Shown here in pieces: positions 35,378 to 44,159 of a stretch of DNA of 64,000 bases. Where the stretch lies: positions 1,107,780 through 1,171,779 of the forward strand of contig NZ_LTBL01000001.1 of assembly GCF_018687785.1 (NCBI RefSeq), written 5' to 3'. A program made the position numbers and the translations under genes. This stretch comes from Methanovulcanius yangii (GTDB taxonomy: Archaea; Halobacteriota; Methanomicrobia; Methanomicrobiales; Methanomicrobiaceae). Each line of letters begins with the position of its first letter. Position 1 is the first letter of the stretch. Below the pieces are notes generated by a model. The model was given only the letters and a program-made list of their open reading frames with translations, searched no databases and was not told where the DNA came from.

Positions 35378-36079
35378 TTAATCCTGATCCAGGATCTTCA
35401 CTTCCGCGTCTCCCTTCGAGACACGATTGATGAGACTGTAAAACTCATCCTGTATCCCCGCAGGGATGCGGACGACGCATATCCACGACCCGTCGTTCTG
35501 CCACTGGTCACGTTCGATGGTCGTGGCGGCGGCAATCTCGCCATATGCCTTCGCAGCGTAATCGCCGGGGATTTTTACCGCGAATTTCATCTCGGCAAAT
35601 TTGATGGGGAGTATCGGCCGAAGCGCCTTGACGACGTCTTTTACCTGCTCCTCAAAGTTGCGGAACGGGTCGACATTGACCCGCGCTTCCTCCATTGCCA
35701 TCTCGATACGCTGTGGCGGGTGGGGAAGTTTTGTCTGCGGGTTGATGGCGTTGCGCGCAATGAACGTGACGACCTTGCGCCGCCGGGCCTCGATCATCGC
35801 CTTGCGCTGTTCCGCCGTCAGATGGATTTCACCCTTTTTGACTATACGGAGCGCAATTGGTTCGAATTCCGTTGTTTCGAAGACTTTTTTGAGCGACTCT
35901 TCGGATGCCTTCTCCGCCTTCGAAGAGTTCTCAAATATGAACAGTGCCGCTACGGCATCCTCGATCTGGATCTCTTCGCCCTGGCGGATCAGGGCAGCCA
36001 TATCGGGGTCCACAAGTATCTCAAACCGTTCCCCGTGACTGTCCAGCCTGGCAACCACTGCCTGGTCAAGAGGGATCAA
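35378..36079 (-). CDS. Ribosome maturation protein SBDS
   Basis: A 233-aa protein of the SBDS/Sdo1 family with the FYSH-like N-terminal domain (AVVARLDSHGERFEILVDPD), a central helical domain (LTAEQRKAMIEARRRKVVTFIARNAINPQTKLPHPPQRIE) and a ferredoxin-like C-terminal domain. It helps release the anti-association factor eIF6 from the large subunit. It follows psmA by 10 bp. Confidence 0.95.
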   Translation of the reverse strand: MIPLDQAVVARLDSHGERFEILVDPDMAALIRQGEEIQIEDAVAALFIFENSSKAEKASEESLKKVFETTEFEPIALRIVKKGEIHLTAEQRKAMIEARRRKVVTFIARNAINPQTKLPHPPQRIEMAMEEARVNVDPFRNFEEQVKDVVKALRPILPIKFAEMKFAVKIPGDYAAKAYGEIAAATTIERDQWQNDGSWICVVRIPAGIQDEFYSLINRVSKGDAEVKILDQD

Positions 36080-36089
36080 TGCGCATCAC

Positions 36090-36836
36090 CTACTCGGACT
36101 GATCCGGTGTCGCGGCCTCGAACTTCGTCGTGTATTCACTGACCTCGTCCTTCGTCATCTTCCTGAAAATGCCGGTCTCGTTCGGGATCGCACCGATCTC
36201 GACAGTATCAACATCGAACTTGCCCTCCGTCGCCGCATGGAGCGCACGGAGACCAAGGAGAATGCCGTCGGCCATTCCCATCGCCTCGTCATACTCCTCG
36301 TCGAAGACCTTCATGACGGCCGGCCGGCCGGTCCCGATGCCCGTGGCCTTGTACTCGAGGAGCGTGCCCGACGGGTCCGTCTCGAAGAGTCGTGGCACGC
36401 CTTCGCTCACGCCAGCGATGAGAAGAGCGGTGCCGTACGGACGGGCGCCGCCGAACTGGGTGTAGGTCTGCATATGATCGCAGAGTTTCTTTGCAAGCGT
36501 CTCGATGTCGATCGACTCGTTGTAGGTGACCCGGTTGATCTGCGACTCCACCCGCGCCCGGTCGACAAGCGAACGGGCGTCCCCGACGAGTCCGGAGGAC
36601 GCGACGGCGATGTGCTCGTCGATCATGAAAATTTTCTCGATCGACGACTGCTCGAGAAGACGTGAACTGACACGTTTGTCGACGATGAGGACAACCCCGT
36701 CGCTGCACTTGATTCCTACTGCGGTTGTTCCCCGCTTGACTGCCTCACGGGCATACTCCACCTGGTAGAGCCTGCCATCAGGGCTGAAAACCGTAATCGC
36801 CCTGTCATATCCCATCTGTGCCTGCATTGGTTGCAT
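36090..36836 (-). CDS. psmA: Proteasome alpha subunit
   Basis: A 248-aa 20S proteasome alpha subunit. The N-terminal gate sequence [21 protein letters not shown] (about 9-29) and the [20 protein letters not shown] segment are diagnostic. It forms the outer rings that control substrate entry. ATG 36836 overlaps the upstream rnp2 gene by 32 bp; a start at the Met before GYDRA (36815) would shorten the overlap. The acidic C terminus ([10 protein letters not shown]) is normal. Confidence 0.96.
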   Translation of the reverse strand: MQPMQAQMGYDRAITVFSPDGRLYQVEYAREAVKRGTTAVGIKCSDGVVLIVDKRVSSRLLEQSSIEKIFMIDEHIAVASSGLVGDARSLVDRARVESQINRVTYNESIDIETLAKKLCDHMQTYTQFGGARPYGTALLIAGVSEGVPRLFETDPSGTLLEYKATGIGTGRPAVMKVFDEEYDEAMGMADGILLGLRALHAATEGKFDVDTVEIGAIPNETGIFRKMTKDEVSEYTTKFEAATPDQSE

Positions 36837-37320
36837 TGTATTCCTCCAAGTCTTCCTGAGTAACGTATAGTGATACCTGTTTTTTAATACCGTCCTTTAC
36901 TAAATCAACCTTTTGACCTGATTGACTCAATATGCGGTAGGATTCTCCCTTCATGTCCACCATCCTCCCGTCCTCCTCAGGCGCAGGAACGGGAACCTCC
37001 CTGCGAAGGGCCCGGAGCGTCCCCGAGGTTCGCACCGGATGGATGGCGGCGCGGGATCCGTTCACCGATGTGACGGCGGCAAGGGCAGCCTCCAGGGCAT
37101 CCTCATGCCCGCGTGCACACCGGATGATGACCCGGCCGGCGACTGCCTCGATGACCGCCGGCTGCATCGCCGAGGTCACAACATCACCCCACATCCACGT
37201 GGATGCATCGATGATCGCATAATAGACCTCGCGAGGGTCCGGGACGAATGAAGCCGGAACGATCTGTGCTGCGATGTACCGCCAGTTCGTCCGCATCGTT
37301 GGCGGCCTGGGTTTTACCAT
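36805..37320 (-). CDS. rnp2: RNase P protein component 2 (Pop5)
   Basis: A 171-aa protein whose first ~120 residues match archaeal Pop5: [17 protein letters not shown], then [15 protein letters not shown] and [17 protein letters not shown]. It pairs with Rpp30 in the RNase P specificity core that trims tRNA 5' ends. The C-terminal ~50 residues (about [17 protein letters not shown] onward) are an extension beyond the usual family length. It overlaps rnp3 by 7 bp and psmA by 32 bp. Confidence 0.9.
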   Translation of the reverse strand: MVKPRPPTMRTNWRYIAAQIVPASFVPDPREVYYAIIDASTWMWGDVVTSAMQPAVIEAVAGRVIIRCARGHEDALEAALAAVTSVNGSRAAIHPVRTSGTLRALRREVPVPAPEEDGRMVDMKGESYRILSQSGQKVDLVKDGIKKQVSLYVTQEDLEEYNATNAGTDGI

Positions 37321-37961
37321 TCGATCACCTCGACAGGTTTTGGCCTGTCCACGACGGTACGGACCCCCCCGAGGGCTGCCGCCGCCTCGGCATCATCCAG
37401 CCCGATGACCGAGAGCAGATGGATAGCAGCCCGCACGGACCGCACACCAAGGAGGGAATGCGCACCCGAGGAGACCGTAAGGGGAAATTCGTACTTCCGG
37501 GACAGGCGCGCAACATCCGAGAGGCGCTCCATCGCACGCTGACGGCGCACCCCTTTCAGGCAGGTCATGACCGTAAGATCGATATCCACTGCCACACCCC
37601 GGTCCGCCGCCGATCGTGCCGCAACATGGTCGAAGGCACTCCGGTGAACGGCATGCACTCCCTTGAGGACATGCACTCCCGGGTAGGTAAGCACGGCCCG
37701 GTTGAACGACATATCGCCGGCACAGACCATGACAACATCCGATGCCCCGCGATCCTCGCGAACTGCCCGGATGACTTCCTTCATCGACGCGCCGGGGATA
37801 ATCGTTCCCCGGAGAAAGCTGACGCCCTCATATTCGCATCTCTCTGCGATGCCGGTCGCAACGGCACTGTCATAGCCGAGGCTCCTGAGTTCGAGGGCAA
37901 ACCTTCGAAGAGAGGTATCGCCGGCCGGGTACGGGTGGACTGTTGCGTCAGTAGAAAACAT
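37314..37961 (-). CDS. rnp3: RNase P protein component 3 (Rpp30)
   Basis: A 215-aa TIM-barrel-like Rpp30 protein. It starts MFSTDATVHPYPAGD (the family usually has a D..H/N-P pattern here) and contains SFNRAVLTYPGVHVLKG and the C-terminal FPLTVSSGAHSLLGVRS segment. With Pop5 it forms one protein pair of archaeal RNase P. It lies 97 bp after rpl15e, a gap that holds a GC-rich hairpin (38008-38033). Confidence 0.92.
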   Translation of the reverse strand: MFSTDATVHPYPAGDTSLRRFALELRSLGYDSAVATGIAERCEYEGVSFLRGTIIPGASMKEVIRAVREDRGASDVVMVCAGDMSFNRAVLTYPGVHVLKGVHAVHRSAFDHVAARSAADRGVAVDIDLTVMTCLKGVRRQRAMERLSDVARLSRKYEFPLTVSSGAHSLLGVRSVRAAIHLLSVIGLDDAEAAAALGGVRTVVDRPKPVEVIEW

Positions 37962-38007
37962 TCATCACCAGACTCCTGCGGCAGGTGCTTTCATGGCTCT
38001 CTTTGGG

Positions 38008-38033
38008 GCCGGGAATCGCCGCCGCTTCCCGGC
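38008..38033. promoter_or_regulatory. Perfect 8-bp GC-rich hairpin between rpl15e and rnp3
   Basis: GCCGGGAA (38008-38015) and TTCCCGGC (38026-38033) pair perfectly around a 10-nt GC-rich loop. It lies inside the transcribed gap of the superoperon. It could act in RNA processing, attenuation or mRNA stability. Confidence 0.4.
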
Positions 38034-38058
38034 GGTTGCTGGAAAAATGTAAAGGGGA

Positions 38059-38649
38059 TTATTTCCCCTTGTTGGCGTTGGAACGGATCGAGGGACGGGT
38101 GTGCTCGGTACCCTTCCCGCGCTTGCGCATGCCGCGCCCCTTCCTGCCTGCGCTGGTGCGACCGCGTTCTGCACGGCCGCGCTGTTTCGGATCTGCCATC
38201 CATCCGAGGTGGCGATCGTTCTTGATCGCCGGGTGGTGGCCGTCCACGAGGATGACCTCATAATACTTCGAGCGGCCGTCTTCGCCGACCCAGTATGAGT
38301 TGAGGACTTCCATATTCACGAACTTGCGTGATGCGCGCTCCTCTGCAATCCGCTGGATGCTCTTACCGGCGGTAATGCGGCTCATGCCCATCCGGTTGGT
38401 CCGGCGACCGCGAATGTAGCGTGACTTCCGGCGACCGCCACGGCGCACCTTCACACGTGCAACGACGATGCCCTGCTTTGCACGGTAGCCGAGTGTGCGT
38501 GCCCGGTCGATACGGGTCGGGCGCTCAACACGCACGACACTGCCTTCCCGGCGCCACTGCTGCATTCTGTTCCAGAGAAGTGCTTTCACTTCGGTTTCGT
38601 CAGGCTTCTTCCATGCCTCACGAACATAACTGTACATTGATTTTGACAT
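38059..38649 (-). CDS. rpl15e: 50S ribosomal protein L15e
   Basis: A 196-aa basic ribosomal protein: [16 protein letters not shown], then [29 protein letters not shown] and the basic [15 protein letters not shown] stretch. I choose ATG 38649 because GGTGA stands 8 bases upstream and homologues start near [12 protein letters not shown] 38664 would add five residues. It is the first gene of the superoperon continuing through rnp3, rnp2 and psmA. Confidence 0.96.
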   Translation of the reverse strand: MSKSMYSYVREAWKKPDETEVKALLWNRMQQWRREGSVVRVERPTRIDRARTLGYRAKQGIVVARVKVRRGGRRKSRYIRGRRTNRMGMSRITAGKSIQRIAEERASRKFVNMEVLNSYWVGEDGRSKYYEVILVDGHHPAIKNDRHLGWMADPKQRGRAERGRTSAGRKGRGMRKRGKGTEHTRPSIRSNANKGK

Positions 38650-38780
38650 TGGTTGATTCACCATGAAGGTTCAGCCCACGTAACGGGGGCCACATCCCTT
38701 TGTTCCAGTGGACATTCATCCAGTGGTTCGTATATTTTTGCCGTGAGAGTATAAAAAAGCAGGGGGGCCGGGATGCCCCT

Positions 38781-39251
38781 TCAAAATCCTTTGCGCTTCT
38801 CGGTCACGATGATTCCCTCGATACGTGTCGAGGGATACTGCCCGTTCTCATCCTTCTCCGCCGATTTGACCATGTCCCAGATCGTCAGAAGAGTGACGGA
38901 AACCCCGGTCAGGGCTTCCATCTCGATGCCAGTCTTTCCGTACGTCCTGACCGTAACGCTCGCCTCGATGAACCCGTCGCCGTGAGTGAAGTCCACATCC
39001 ACACCGCCGACCGGCAACGGATGGCACATGGGGATGAGCGCAGGGGTGCTCTTGACGGCCATCACCCCCGCCACCCGTGCGGTTGCAAGGACGTTGCCCT
39101 TGACGGCCTCCCCCTCGCGAATCGCCTGCAGCGTCTCCTCCTTCAGGTAGATTCTCCCCTGTGCCGTTGCCTCGCGGTGGACATCCGGCTTCGCCGTCAC
39201 GTCGACCATGTACACCCTGTCATCCTTGATATGTGAAAATTCAGGATCCAT
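38781..39251 (-). CDS. moaC: Cyclic pyranopterin monophosphate synthase
   Basis: A 156-aa MoaC that forms cPMP in molybdopterin synthesis, a cofactor needed for formylmethanofuran dehydrogenase. Conserved blocks are [18 protein letters not shown] (about 15-32), [15 protein letters not shown] (about 67-81) and the [23 protein letters not shown] core (about 104-126) with the catalytic region. It stands alone between nnr and the L15e operon. Confidence 0.96.
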   Translation of the reverse strand: MDPEFSHIKDDRVYMVDVTAKPDVHREATAQGRIYLKEETLQAIREGEAVKGNVLATARVAGVMAVKSTPALIPMCHPLPVGGVDVDFTHGDGFIEASVTVRTYGKTGIEMEALTGVSVTLLTIWDMVKSAEKDENGQYPSTRIEGIIVTEKRKGF

Positions 39252-39335
39252 TCTCTTTCTCCTCCCGTATCGATGCAGGCTCCACCTGCATCCGGACTCC
39301 TTCTATATTCATCCCGGGGCACTAAAGCAATATCC

Positions 39336-40760
39336 TCACCTGTCGTAGAGCACCCCGGGCAGGGTGCGAAGGAGGTCCGTTGCGGCAAGGCCGTCGCCCT
39401 CTCCGGCGCATGCCTCGCCCGCCAGACCACAGGCATGGGCCCCGATACAGGCGGCATCGAAGGCATCCAGCCGGCAGAAGAGTGCCCCTACCAGCCCGGC
39501 AAGTATATCCCCCGTGCCCCCGACGGTCATCGCAGGGGTCCCCGTCCGGTTGAACCGGACCCGCTCACCGTCCGAGACGATGTCCGTCGGACCTTTTGCA
39601 AGGACGACGCCCGGTCCCGCTTCGCGGCGAACCGCCCTCGCCCGCTCCATGATATCGTTCGTAAGATGCGTCCCGAACATACGGGCAAACTCCCCTGCAT
39701 GCGGCGTATAAATACATTCTACCGCCGCCGGCAGTGGCCGGCGGAGGGCATCGGCATCGAAGACCGCCTTTTTGCAGGCCGGGGCAAGCGACGCCACCAC
39801 GTCATGGCTGTTTTTCCCCAGACCGCAGCCGACAACCACCACATCGGCCTCCCGGGCAAGACCCGCCAGCCGGGAGAGATGCTCCGGGCCGATGATGCCC
39901 CCCTCGAGCTGTTCGACGATCAAATCGGGACAGGGGAGAAGATGCGGGGTTGCGATGCGGACGATGTCGGCTCCCCCGCGCAGTGCCGCCATCCCGGCAA
40001 GATACGGTGCCCCCTGATACGGGCCGCCCCCGATGATGAGCACTTCACCGCCGGCACCCTTGTGAGCGTCCGCATCCTTTCGCAGGACGAGGGAGAGATC
40101 CCCCGGACCCGTGCAGCACTCCGCCTCGATGGGAATGCCGATATCGATGACCGCCGCCCCTTCACTCTTTGCCCGGTGAAAGGCGCATATCCGGTCCGGG
40201 ACGATCCCCGCTGTCGGAACGTCGGCGGCGAGGACGGGGGCGGGACTCCGGTTTGCCATCATCACCGCCGTGGCATACGGTTCACGCAGCGGCCCCGACG
40301 ACCCGGTCCCGAGCATCGCATCGATGATAACATCCGCCTCCTCGAAGAGTTCGCTGCAGGCGGGAAGGTTCTCAGCACACGGGACATCAATGACCGGCAC
40401 CCCGCAGGATGCAAGGACGGAAAGGTTCCGATCCCCCTCGGCGGTGGCCATCGCGATCCCGGCATTTTGGCCGGCACCGGCCCCTCCCCGAGCTCCCATC
40501 ACCAGGACCGTGACCTCGCACTCACGGTGCAGGTGGCGTGCGGCAACGCAGCCGTCGCCGCCGTTGTTCCCTCTCCCGCAGAGCACCAGGACACGGTCCG
40601 GCCCATAGTACCGGGCCACCCCTGCGAGCCCCGCACCGGCATTCTCCATCAGCTGGAGGGATGACACCCCGAGTGCCATTGCGTTTGCATCGACCGCACG
40701 CATCCGGCCGGCAGATATGACGCCCGTCTCACAGAATTCCTGCAGCCCTCTCATCCTCAC
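39336..40760 (-). CDS. nnr: Bifunctional NAD(P)H-hydrate epimerase/dehydratase
   Basis: A 474-aa repair enzyme for damaged NAD(P)H. The N-terminal YjeF_N epimerase domain (about 1-210) contains LCGRGNNGGDGCVAARHL. The C-terminal ADP-dependent dehydratase domain (about 220-474) contains YTPHAGEFARMFG and TVGGTGDILAGLVGA. Both domains look complete. It diverges from the RecJ-like gene across about 110 bp. Confidence 0.94.
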   Translation of the reverse strand: MRMRGLQEFCETGVISAGRMRAVDANAMALGVSSLQLMENAGAGLAGVARYYGPDRVLVLCGRGNNGGDGCVAARHLHRECEVTVLVMGARGGAGAGQNAGIAMATAEGDRNLSVLASCGVPVIDVPCAENLPACSELFEEADVIIDAMLGTGSSGPLREPYATAVMMANRSPAPVLAADVPTAGIVPDRICAFHRAKSEGAAVIDIGIPIEAECCTGPGDLSLVLRKDADAHKGAGGEVLIIGGGPYQGAPYLAGMAALRGGADIVRIATPHLLPCPDLIVEQLEGGIIGPEHLSRLAGLAREADVVVVGCGLGKNSHDVVASLAPACKKAVFDADALRRPLPAAVECIYTPHAGEFARMFGTHLTNDIMERARAVRREAGPGVVLAKGPTDIVSDGERVRFNRTGTPAMTVGGTGDILAGLVGALFCRLDAFDAACIGAHACGLAGEACAGEGDGLAATDLLRTLPGVLYDR

Positions 40761-40872
40761 CTTCTCACTCCTGTATTCTGATTCTTTCCTGCCCCTTCAT
40801 TAACATTCAGGTATCACGGCCCGCGCCTTCATCAGGAGGGAGAACCCATCTTTTGTGCAAGGAACGGTGCCA

Positions 40873-42258
40873 ATGGGTCTGGAAGATGATATACGAATAG
40901 TGGCCGACCGCATCCGTGACGCCGAATCGGTGACGGTCATATCCCATATCGATGCCGACGGCATCACCAGCGAAGCCGTCATGATGCAGGCGGCAAGAAG
41001 CCAGGGCATTCCCGCACAGAGTGTCTTCGTTCGCCAGCTGGAACCCATGACGATGAAATACGTCCCGGAGGATGACAGCCTCAAGGTCTTCGTCGACCTC
41101 GGCGCAGGGCAGCAGGACCTCATGGACGAGCGGGGACTGGAGGTGGAGGAGGTCGCAATCATCGACCACCACGTCCCCCAGAACACTGACACCCCCTATA
41201 TCCAGGCCAATGCGCAACAGCACGGACTCGGGTACTTCTCCGCGGCCGGAATGGCCTATCTTGTCGCGCGGGAGATGGACGCGGGCAATCCCTCTCTCGG
41301 GATGCTCGCAAAGCTTGCCGTCATCGGAAATGTCGGCGACATGATGGCCCGGGAACACTGCGGCCTCGTCGGCCCCGCCCGCAGCATCGCCGAAGACGGT
41401 GTGACATTCGGCACCGTCGAGATACGAGCCCGTGAACTGAATTGTTACGGCATCTCGACGCGCCCGGTGAAGGTCTGCCTCTCGTACAGCGATGATCCGT
41501 TCATCCCCGGCATCTCGAACAACGAAAAGAAAGCAGAGGAGTTTCTTGAGAAGATAGGTATCCGACAGAGAACCCCGTCGGGGAGCTGGAGAGTGTGGGA
41601 GGAGTACTCCGTTGAGGAGAAAGGCATCGTGATGAATGCCCTCGTCGAACAGATGCTTGCCACCGGCGAGGACCCGTCCCGCCTCTTTGGCGAGCATTAC
41701 ATCTTTCCCGAGGAGACGCCGGGAACTCCCCTCCGGAACGCCTCCGAGTACGCGACGATGCTCAACGCCTGTGGCAGGTGGGCCGAGCCCCGTATCGGCA
41801 GCGCCATCTGCCTCGGCGACCGCGGCCCGATGCTCCAGGACGGGGAACGCATGCTGCGCCATCACCGGACCATCATCCGCGAGATGATGGAGTACATCCT
41901 CGATACCGGGACGACCATCCTCTCCCACACCCAGTTCATCCACACCGGCGACAGGTTCCCCGACACAATCGTGGGCATAGGCGCCGGGATGGCACTCTCC
42001 AAACTGGACTGGGAGAAACCCATCATGGTTCTCAGTTACCTCCACGACGACCCCGACCTTGTCAAGGTCTCCATGCGCACCAACGAACGGATGGTTCAGC
42101 GGGGCGTCGATCTTCAGGCGGCACTGACCCTGGCCTCCGAGGAAGTCGGCGGCGGGGGCGGAGGGCATAAGATAGCTGCGGGAGCATATATACCCACGAG
42201 TGCTGAAAAGGAGTTTGCCCATCGTGTCAACAGAATCATTGCAGGCCAGTTCACTTAG
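40873..42258 (+). CDS. DHH-family single-strand exonuclease (archaeal RecJ/GAN-like)
   Basis: A 461-aa DHH phosphoesterase. It has the N-terminal metal motif HIDADG, the DHH motif in AIIDHHVPQ and a C-terminal DHHA1 RNA/DNA-binding motif with a glycine-rich EEVGGGGGGHKIAAGAYI. Archaeal members (GAN) associate with GINS and CMG at replication forks or act in repair. I use ATG 40873, which has AAGGA 9 bases upstream; GTG 40855 would add six residues. It overlaps the PUA gene. Confidence 0.88.
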   Translation: MGLEDDIRIVADRIRDAESVTVISHIDADGITSEAVMMQAARSQGIPAQSVFVRQLEPMTMKYVPEDDSLKVFVDLGAGQQDLMDERGLEVEEVAIIDHHVPQNTDTPYIQANAQQHGLGYFSAAGMAYLVAREMDAGNPSLGMLAKLAVIGNVGDMMAREHCGLVGPARSIAEDGVTFGTVEIRARELNCYGISTRPVKVCLSYSDDPFIPGISNNEKKAEEFLEKIGIRQRTPSGSWRVWEEYSVEEKGIVMNALVEQMLATGEDPSRLFGEHYIFPEETPGTPLRNASEYATMLNACGRWAEPRIGSAICLGDRGPMLQDGERMLRHHRTIIREMMEYILDTGTTILSHTQFIHTGDRFPDTIVGIGAGMALSKLDWEKPIMVLSYLHDDPDLVKVSMRTNERMVQRGVDLQAALTLASEEVGGGGGGHKIAAGAYIPTSAEKEFAHRVNRIIAGQFT

Positions 42259-42703
42259 ACGGGCCCGGACCATCGCCGACTATCAGTTCGGCAGCGGTGC
42301 CGGGGAGGCGTTGTTTCCGGAGAATGCGGAGTTCCAGTACTCCACGACGAAGCGGATACGGTATATCCTCCTCGACGGCACCCGCCTTGCCACCGTACGG
42401 GCATCGGACGGGAGGCTTACCCTCTCCATCGAAGGGGCTGAACGCCTGTGGACGTTTCTTCCCCCTCCGGCGTACCGCGTCACCGTACAGGAGGACGTCG
42501 CCCCCTTCGTCGGCAAGGGAAAAAACGCGATGGCAAAACACGTCCTCTCTGCGGATGAAGGCATCCTTGCAGGGGATGAGGTTCTCGTTGTTTTACCGGA
42601 CGATACCCTGATTGCGACCGGGAGCGCCGTTCTCTGCGGAAGTGAGATGATGGCATTTAATTACGGAGTAGCAGTACAGGTACGTTCAGGAAGGTTAGTC
42701 TGA
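42224..42703 (+). CDS. PUA-domain RNA-binding protein related to archaeosine TGT
   Basis: A 159-aa protein. The N-terminal part (RRARTIADYQFGSGAGEALFPE, about 13-34) matches the domain preceding PUA in archaeal tRNA-guanine transglycosylase, and the C-terminal ~75 residues form a PUA domain (PFVGKGKNAMAKHVLSAD..I.AGDEVLVV). It probably binds tRNA or rRNA. GTG 42224, with AAAAGGAG about 10 bases upstream, is the preferred start; GTG 42200 is the longer option. It overlaps the nuclease gene by 35 bp, and NAC follows after 1 bp. Confidence 0.85.
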   Translation: MSTESLQASSLRRARTIADYQFGSGAGEALFPENAEFQYSTTKRIRYILLDGTRLATVRASDGRLTLSIEGAERLWTFLPPPAYRVTVQEDVAPFVGKGKNAMAKHVLSADEGILAGDEVLVVLPDDTLIATGSAVLCGSEMMAFNYGVAVQVRSGRLV

Positions 42704-42704
42704 C

Positions 42705-43043
42705 ATGATGCCAGGAATGAATCCCAAAAAGATGAAACAGATGATGAAGCAGCTCGGCATGAAGATGGAGAACATCGAGGGCGTCGAGCGGGTCATTGTA
42801 CAGACGAGCGAAGGCAACTATATCTTCGAACCGGCCGAGGTCGTTGTCACAACGATGCAGGGAACAACCACCTACCAGCTTCAGGGCGAACCGCGCTTTG
42901 AGCCGAAGGAGATCGAAATCCCCGATGAGGACGTCATGCTTGTCGCCGAACAGGCACAGGTCTCACCGGACGAGGCACGTGCAGCCCTCATAGAATCAAA
43001 CGGCGAGATTGCCGATGCAATCATCAGACTGACCGGTGCATGA
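42705..43043 (+). CDS. nac: Nascent polypeptide-associated complex protein
   Basis: A 112-aa archaeal NAC. It has a basic, methionine-rich N terminus (NPKKMKQMMKQLGMKMEN), the NAC beta-barrel (GVERVIVQTSEGNYIFEPAEVVVTTMQGTTTYQ) and a C-terminal UBA domain (QVSPDEARAALIESNGEIADAIIRL). It binds nascent chains at the ribosome exit. The stop overlaps the trmI start by 4 bp. Confidence 0.96.
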   Translation: MMPGMNPKKMKQMMKQLGMKMENIEGVERVIVQTSEGNYIFEPAEVVVTTMQGTTTYQLQGEPRFEPKEIEIPDEDVMLVAEQAQVSPDEARAALIESNGEIADAIIRLTGA

Positions 43044-43768
43044 TACACAACCAGGACAGGGTCATCCTCATCCATGAGGGCAAGGAATACTATGTGACGG
43101 CCGGGGCGGGCAAGCTCAGTACCGACAAGGGGATGATCGACCTTTCGCTCCTGCCGGGCATGGAAGGAGGGGAGATCATCCCCTCGCACCTGGGAACACC
43201 CTTTCTCATCAGGGTACCACGACCCACCGACTTCTTCTGCCACGCCCGGCGGACCGGCGCCCCGATGATGCCCAAGGACATCGGTATGGTCTGCGCATTG
43301 ACCGGGATGAACCGCCGCGACCGGGTCCTCGACGCAGGGACCGGGTCGGGTGTTGCCGCGATCTTCTTCGGAGGGATTGCTGAGCATGTGACAACCTATG
43401 AAGTCCGCGAGGACTTTGCCGAGCGGTGCAGGAAGAATATTGCCGATGCGGGGCTGGAGAACGTCGAGGTGATAACAGGGGATGTCCTGACGGCAGAGGG
43501 AGCGTACGATGTCGTCCACTTCGACCTCCACATCACGGCGGATCATGTCCGATACGCCCACCGCCTGCTCACCCCCGGGGGGTACCTTGCCTGCTACACC
43601 CCCTTCCTCGAACAGACCTTCACCGTCATCGACACCGCACGGGACCTCTTCTCCGAAGTGGTCTGTCATGAGCTCCTTGCACGGGAACTGACCAGAAGCG
43701 AACGCGGGACCCGCCCCTCCACACGGGTGGGCCATACCGGATATATCACGATCGCACGGAAGAACTAG
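43040..43768 (+). CDS. trmI: tRNA (adenine-N1)-methyltransferase (57/58)
   Basis: A 242-aa SAM enzyme that makes m1A at positions 57/58 in the T loop. It has an N-terminal beta domain and the SAM motif VLDAGTGSGVAAIFFGG (about 95-111), preceded by PMMPKDIGMVCALTGM, typical of TrmI. It is the last gene of the PUA-NAC-TrmI run. Confidence 0.92.
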   Translation: MIHNQDRVILIHEGKEYYVTAGAGKLSTDKGMIDLSLLPGMEGGEIIPSHLGTPFLIRVPRPTDFFCHARRTGAPMMPKDIGMVCALTGMNRRDRVLDAGTGSGVAAIFFGGIAEHVTTYEVREDFAERCRKNIADAGLENVEVITGDVLTAEGAYDVVHFDLHITADHVRYAHRLLTPGGYLACYTPFLEQTFTVIDTARDLFSEVVCHELLARELTRSERGTRPSTRVGHTGYITIARKN

Positions 43769-43851
43769 GGGGCGGTGCATCCCCACGGCCGGTTTCCCGG
43801 AGGCAACCACCCGGTTTTCCGGATTTTTTCCTTCAGTCCGGGTCTGGAAAC

Positions 43852-43861
43852 GTATATATAC
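43852..43861 (+). promoter_or_regulatory. TATA box for the symporter operon
   Basis: GTATATATAC stands out in a GC-rich spacer and would place transcription start near 43885. This leaves a leader of about 150 nt before the accessory gene at 44034. Confidence 0.55.
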
Positions 43862-43901
43862 ATACAATCCCAGTGAGTATCAGGTACTTTGGATATGACA
43901 G

Positions 43902-43942
43902 GAAAAGGCACAGTATTCATCAGGGACTCATCCCGCCTTTTC
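43902..43942 (+). promoter_or_regulatory. Structured RNA leader of the symporter operon
   Basis: GAAAAGGC (43902-43909) pairs perfectly with GCCTTTTC (43935-43942). Stacked directly inside is a second hairpin GGGA/TCCC (43923-43926 with 43931-43934) around a CTCA loop, leaving a 13-nt bulge on the 5' side. A T-rich run follows (43947-43963). This could be an attenuator or a small ligand-sensing element. Confidence 0.45.
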
Positions 43943-44033
43943 ACCGTTTTTGCCTTCTTCTTTAGTTAGGGAGCCGACCCTTCCCGCCGGTTCCCCTGTA
44001 ACGTCACATCACCAAAGACCGTGAGGTTTTTCC

Positions 44034-44159
44034 ATGCTCGGAATTTCTGACCCACAGATCTGGATAGGATACGGTCTGGCCATCGGCTGGACCGTCGCGT
44101 GTATAGCCTACGGCATTCTCATGTGGAACCGTGAAGGGGCTGATGACCATGGCCGTTGA
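44034..44159 (+). CDS. Symporter small accessory protein
   Basis: A 41-aa single-TM protein, MLGISDPQIWIGYGLAIGWT through GILMWNREG. Tiny proteins starting MLG(I)xDP with one TM and a WNR ending are found directly upstream of sodium:solute symporter genes in archaea and bacteria and are thought to assist them. It overlaps the symporter start by 11 bp. ATG 44034 follows GTGAGG about 7 bases upstream. It is easily missed because of its length. Confidence 0.8.
   Translation: MLGISDPQIWIGYGLAIGWTVACIAYGILMWNREGADDHGR

Noticed and set aside
39273-40664. 463-codon plus-strand frame
   Set aside because: It is antisense to nnr, whose two catalytic domains are complete.
40807-42273. 488-codon minus-strand frame
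   Set aside because: It is antisense to the DHH nuclease gene, which has clear DHH and DHHA1 motifs; no domain is seen in the antisense frame.
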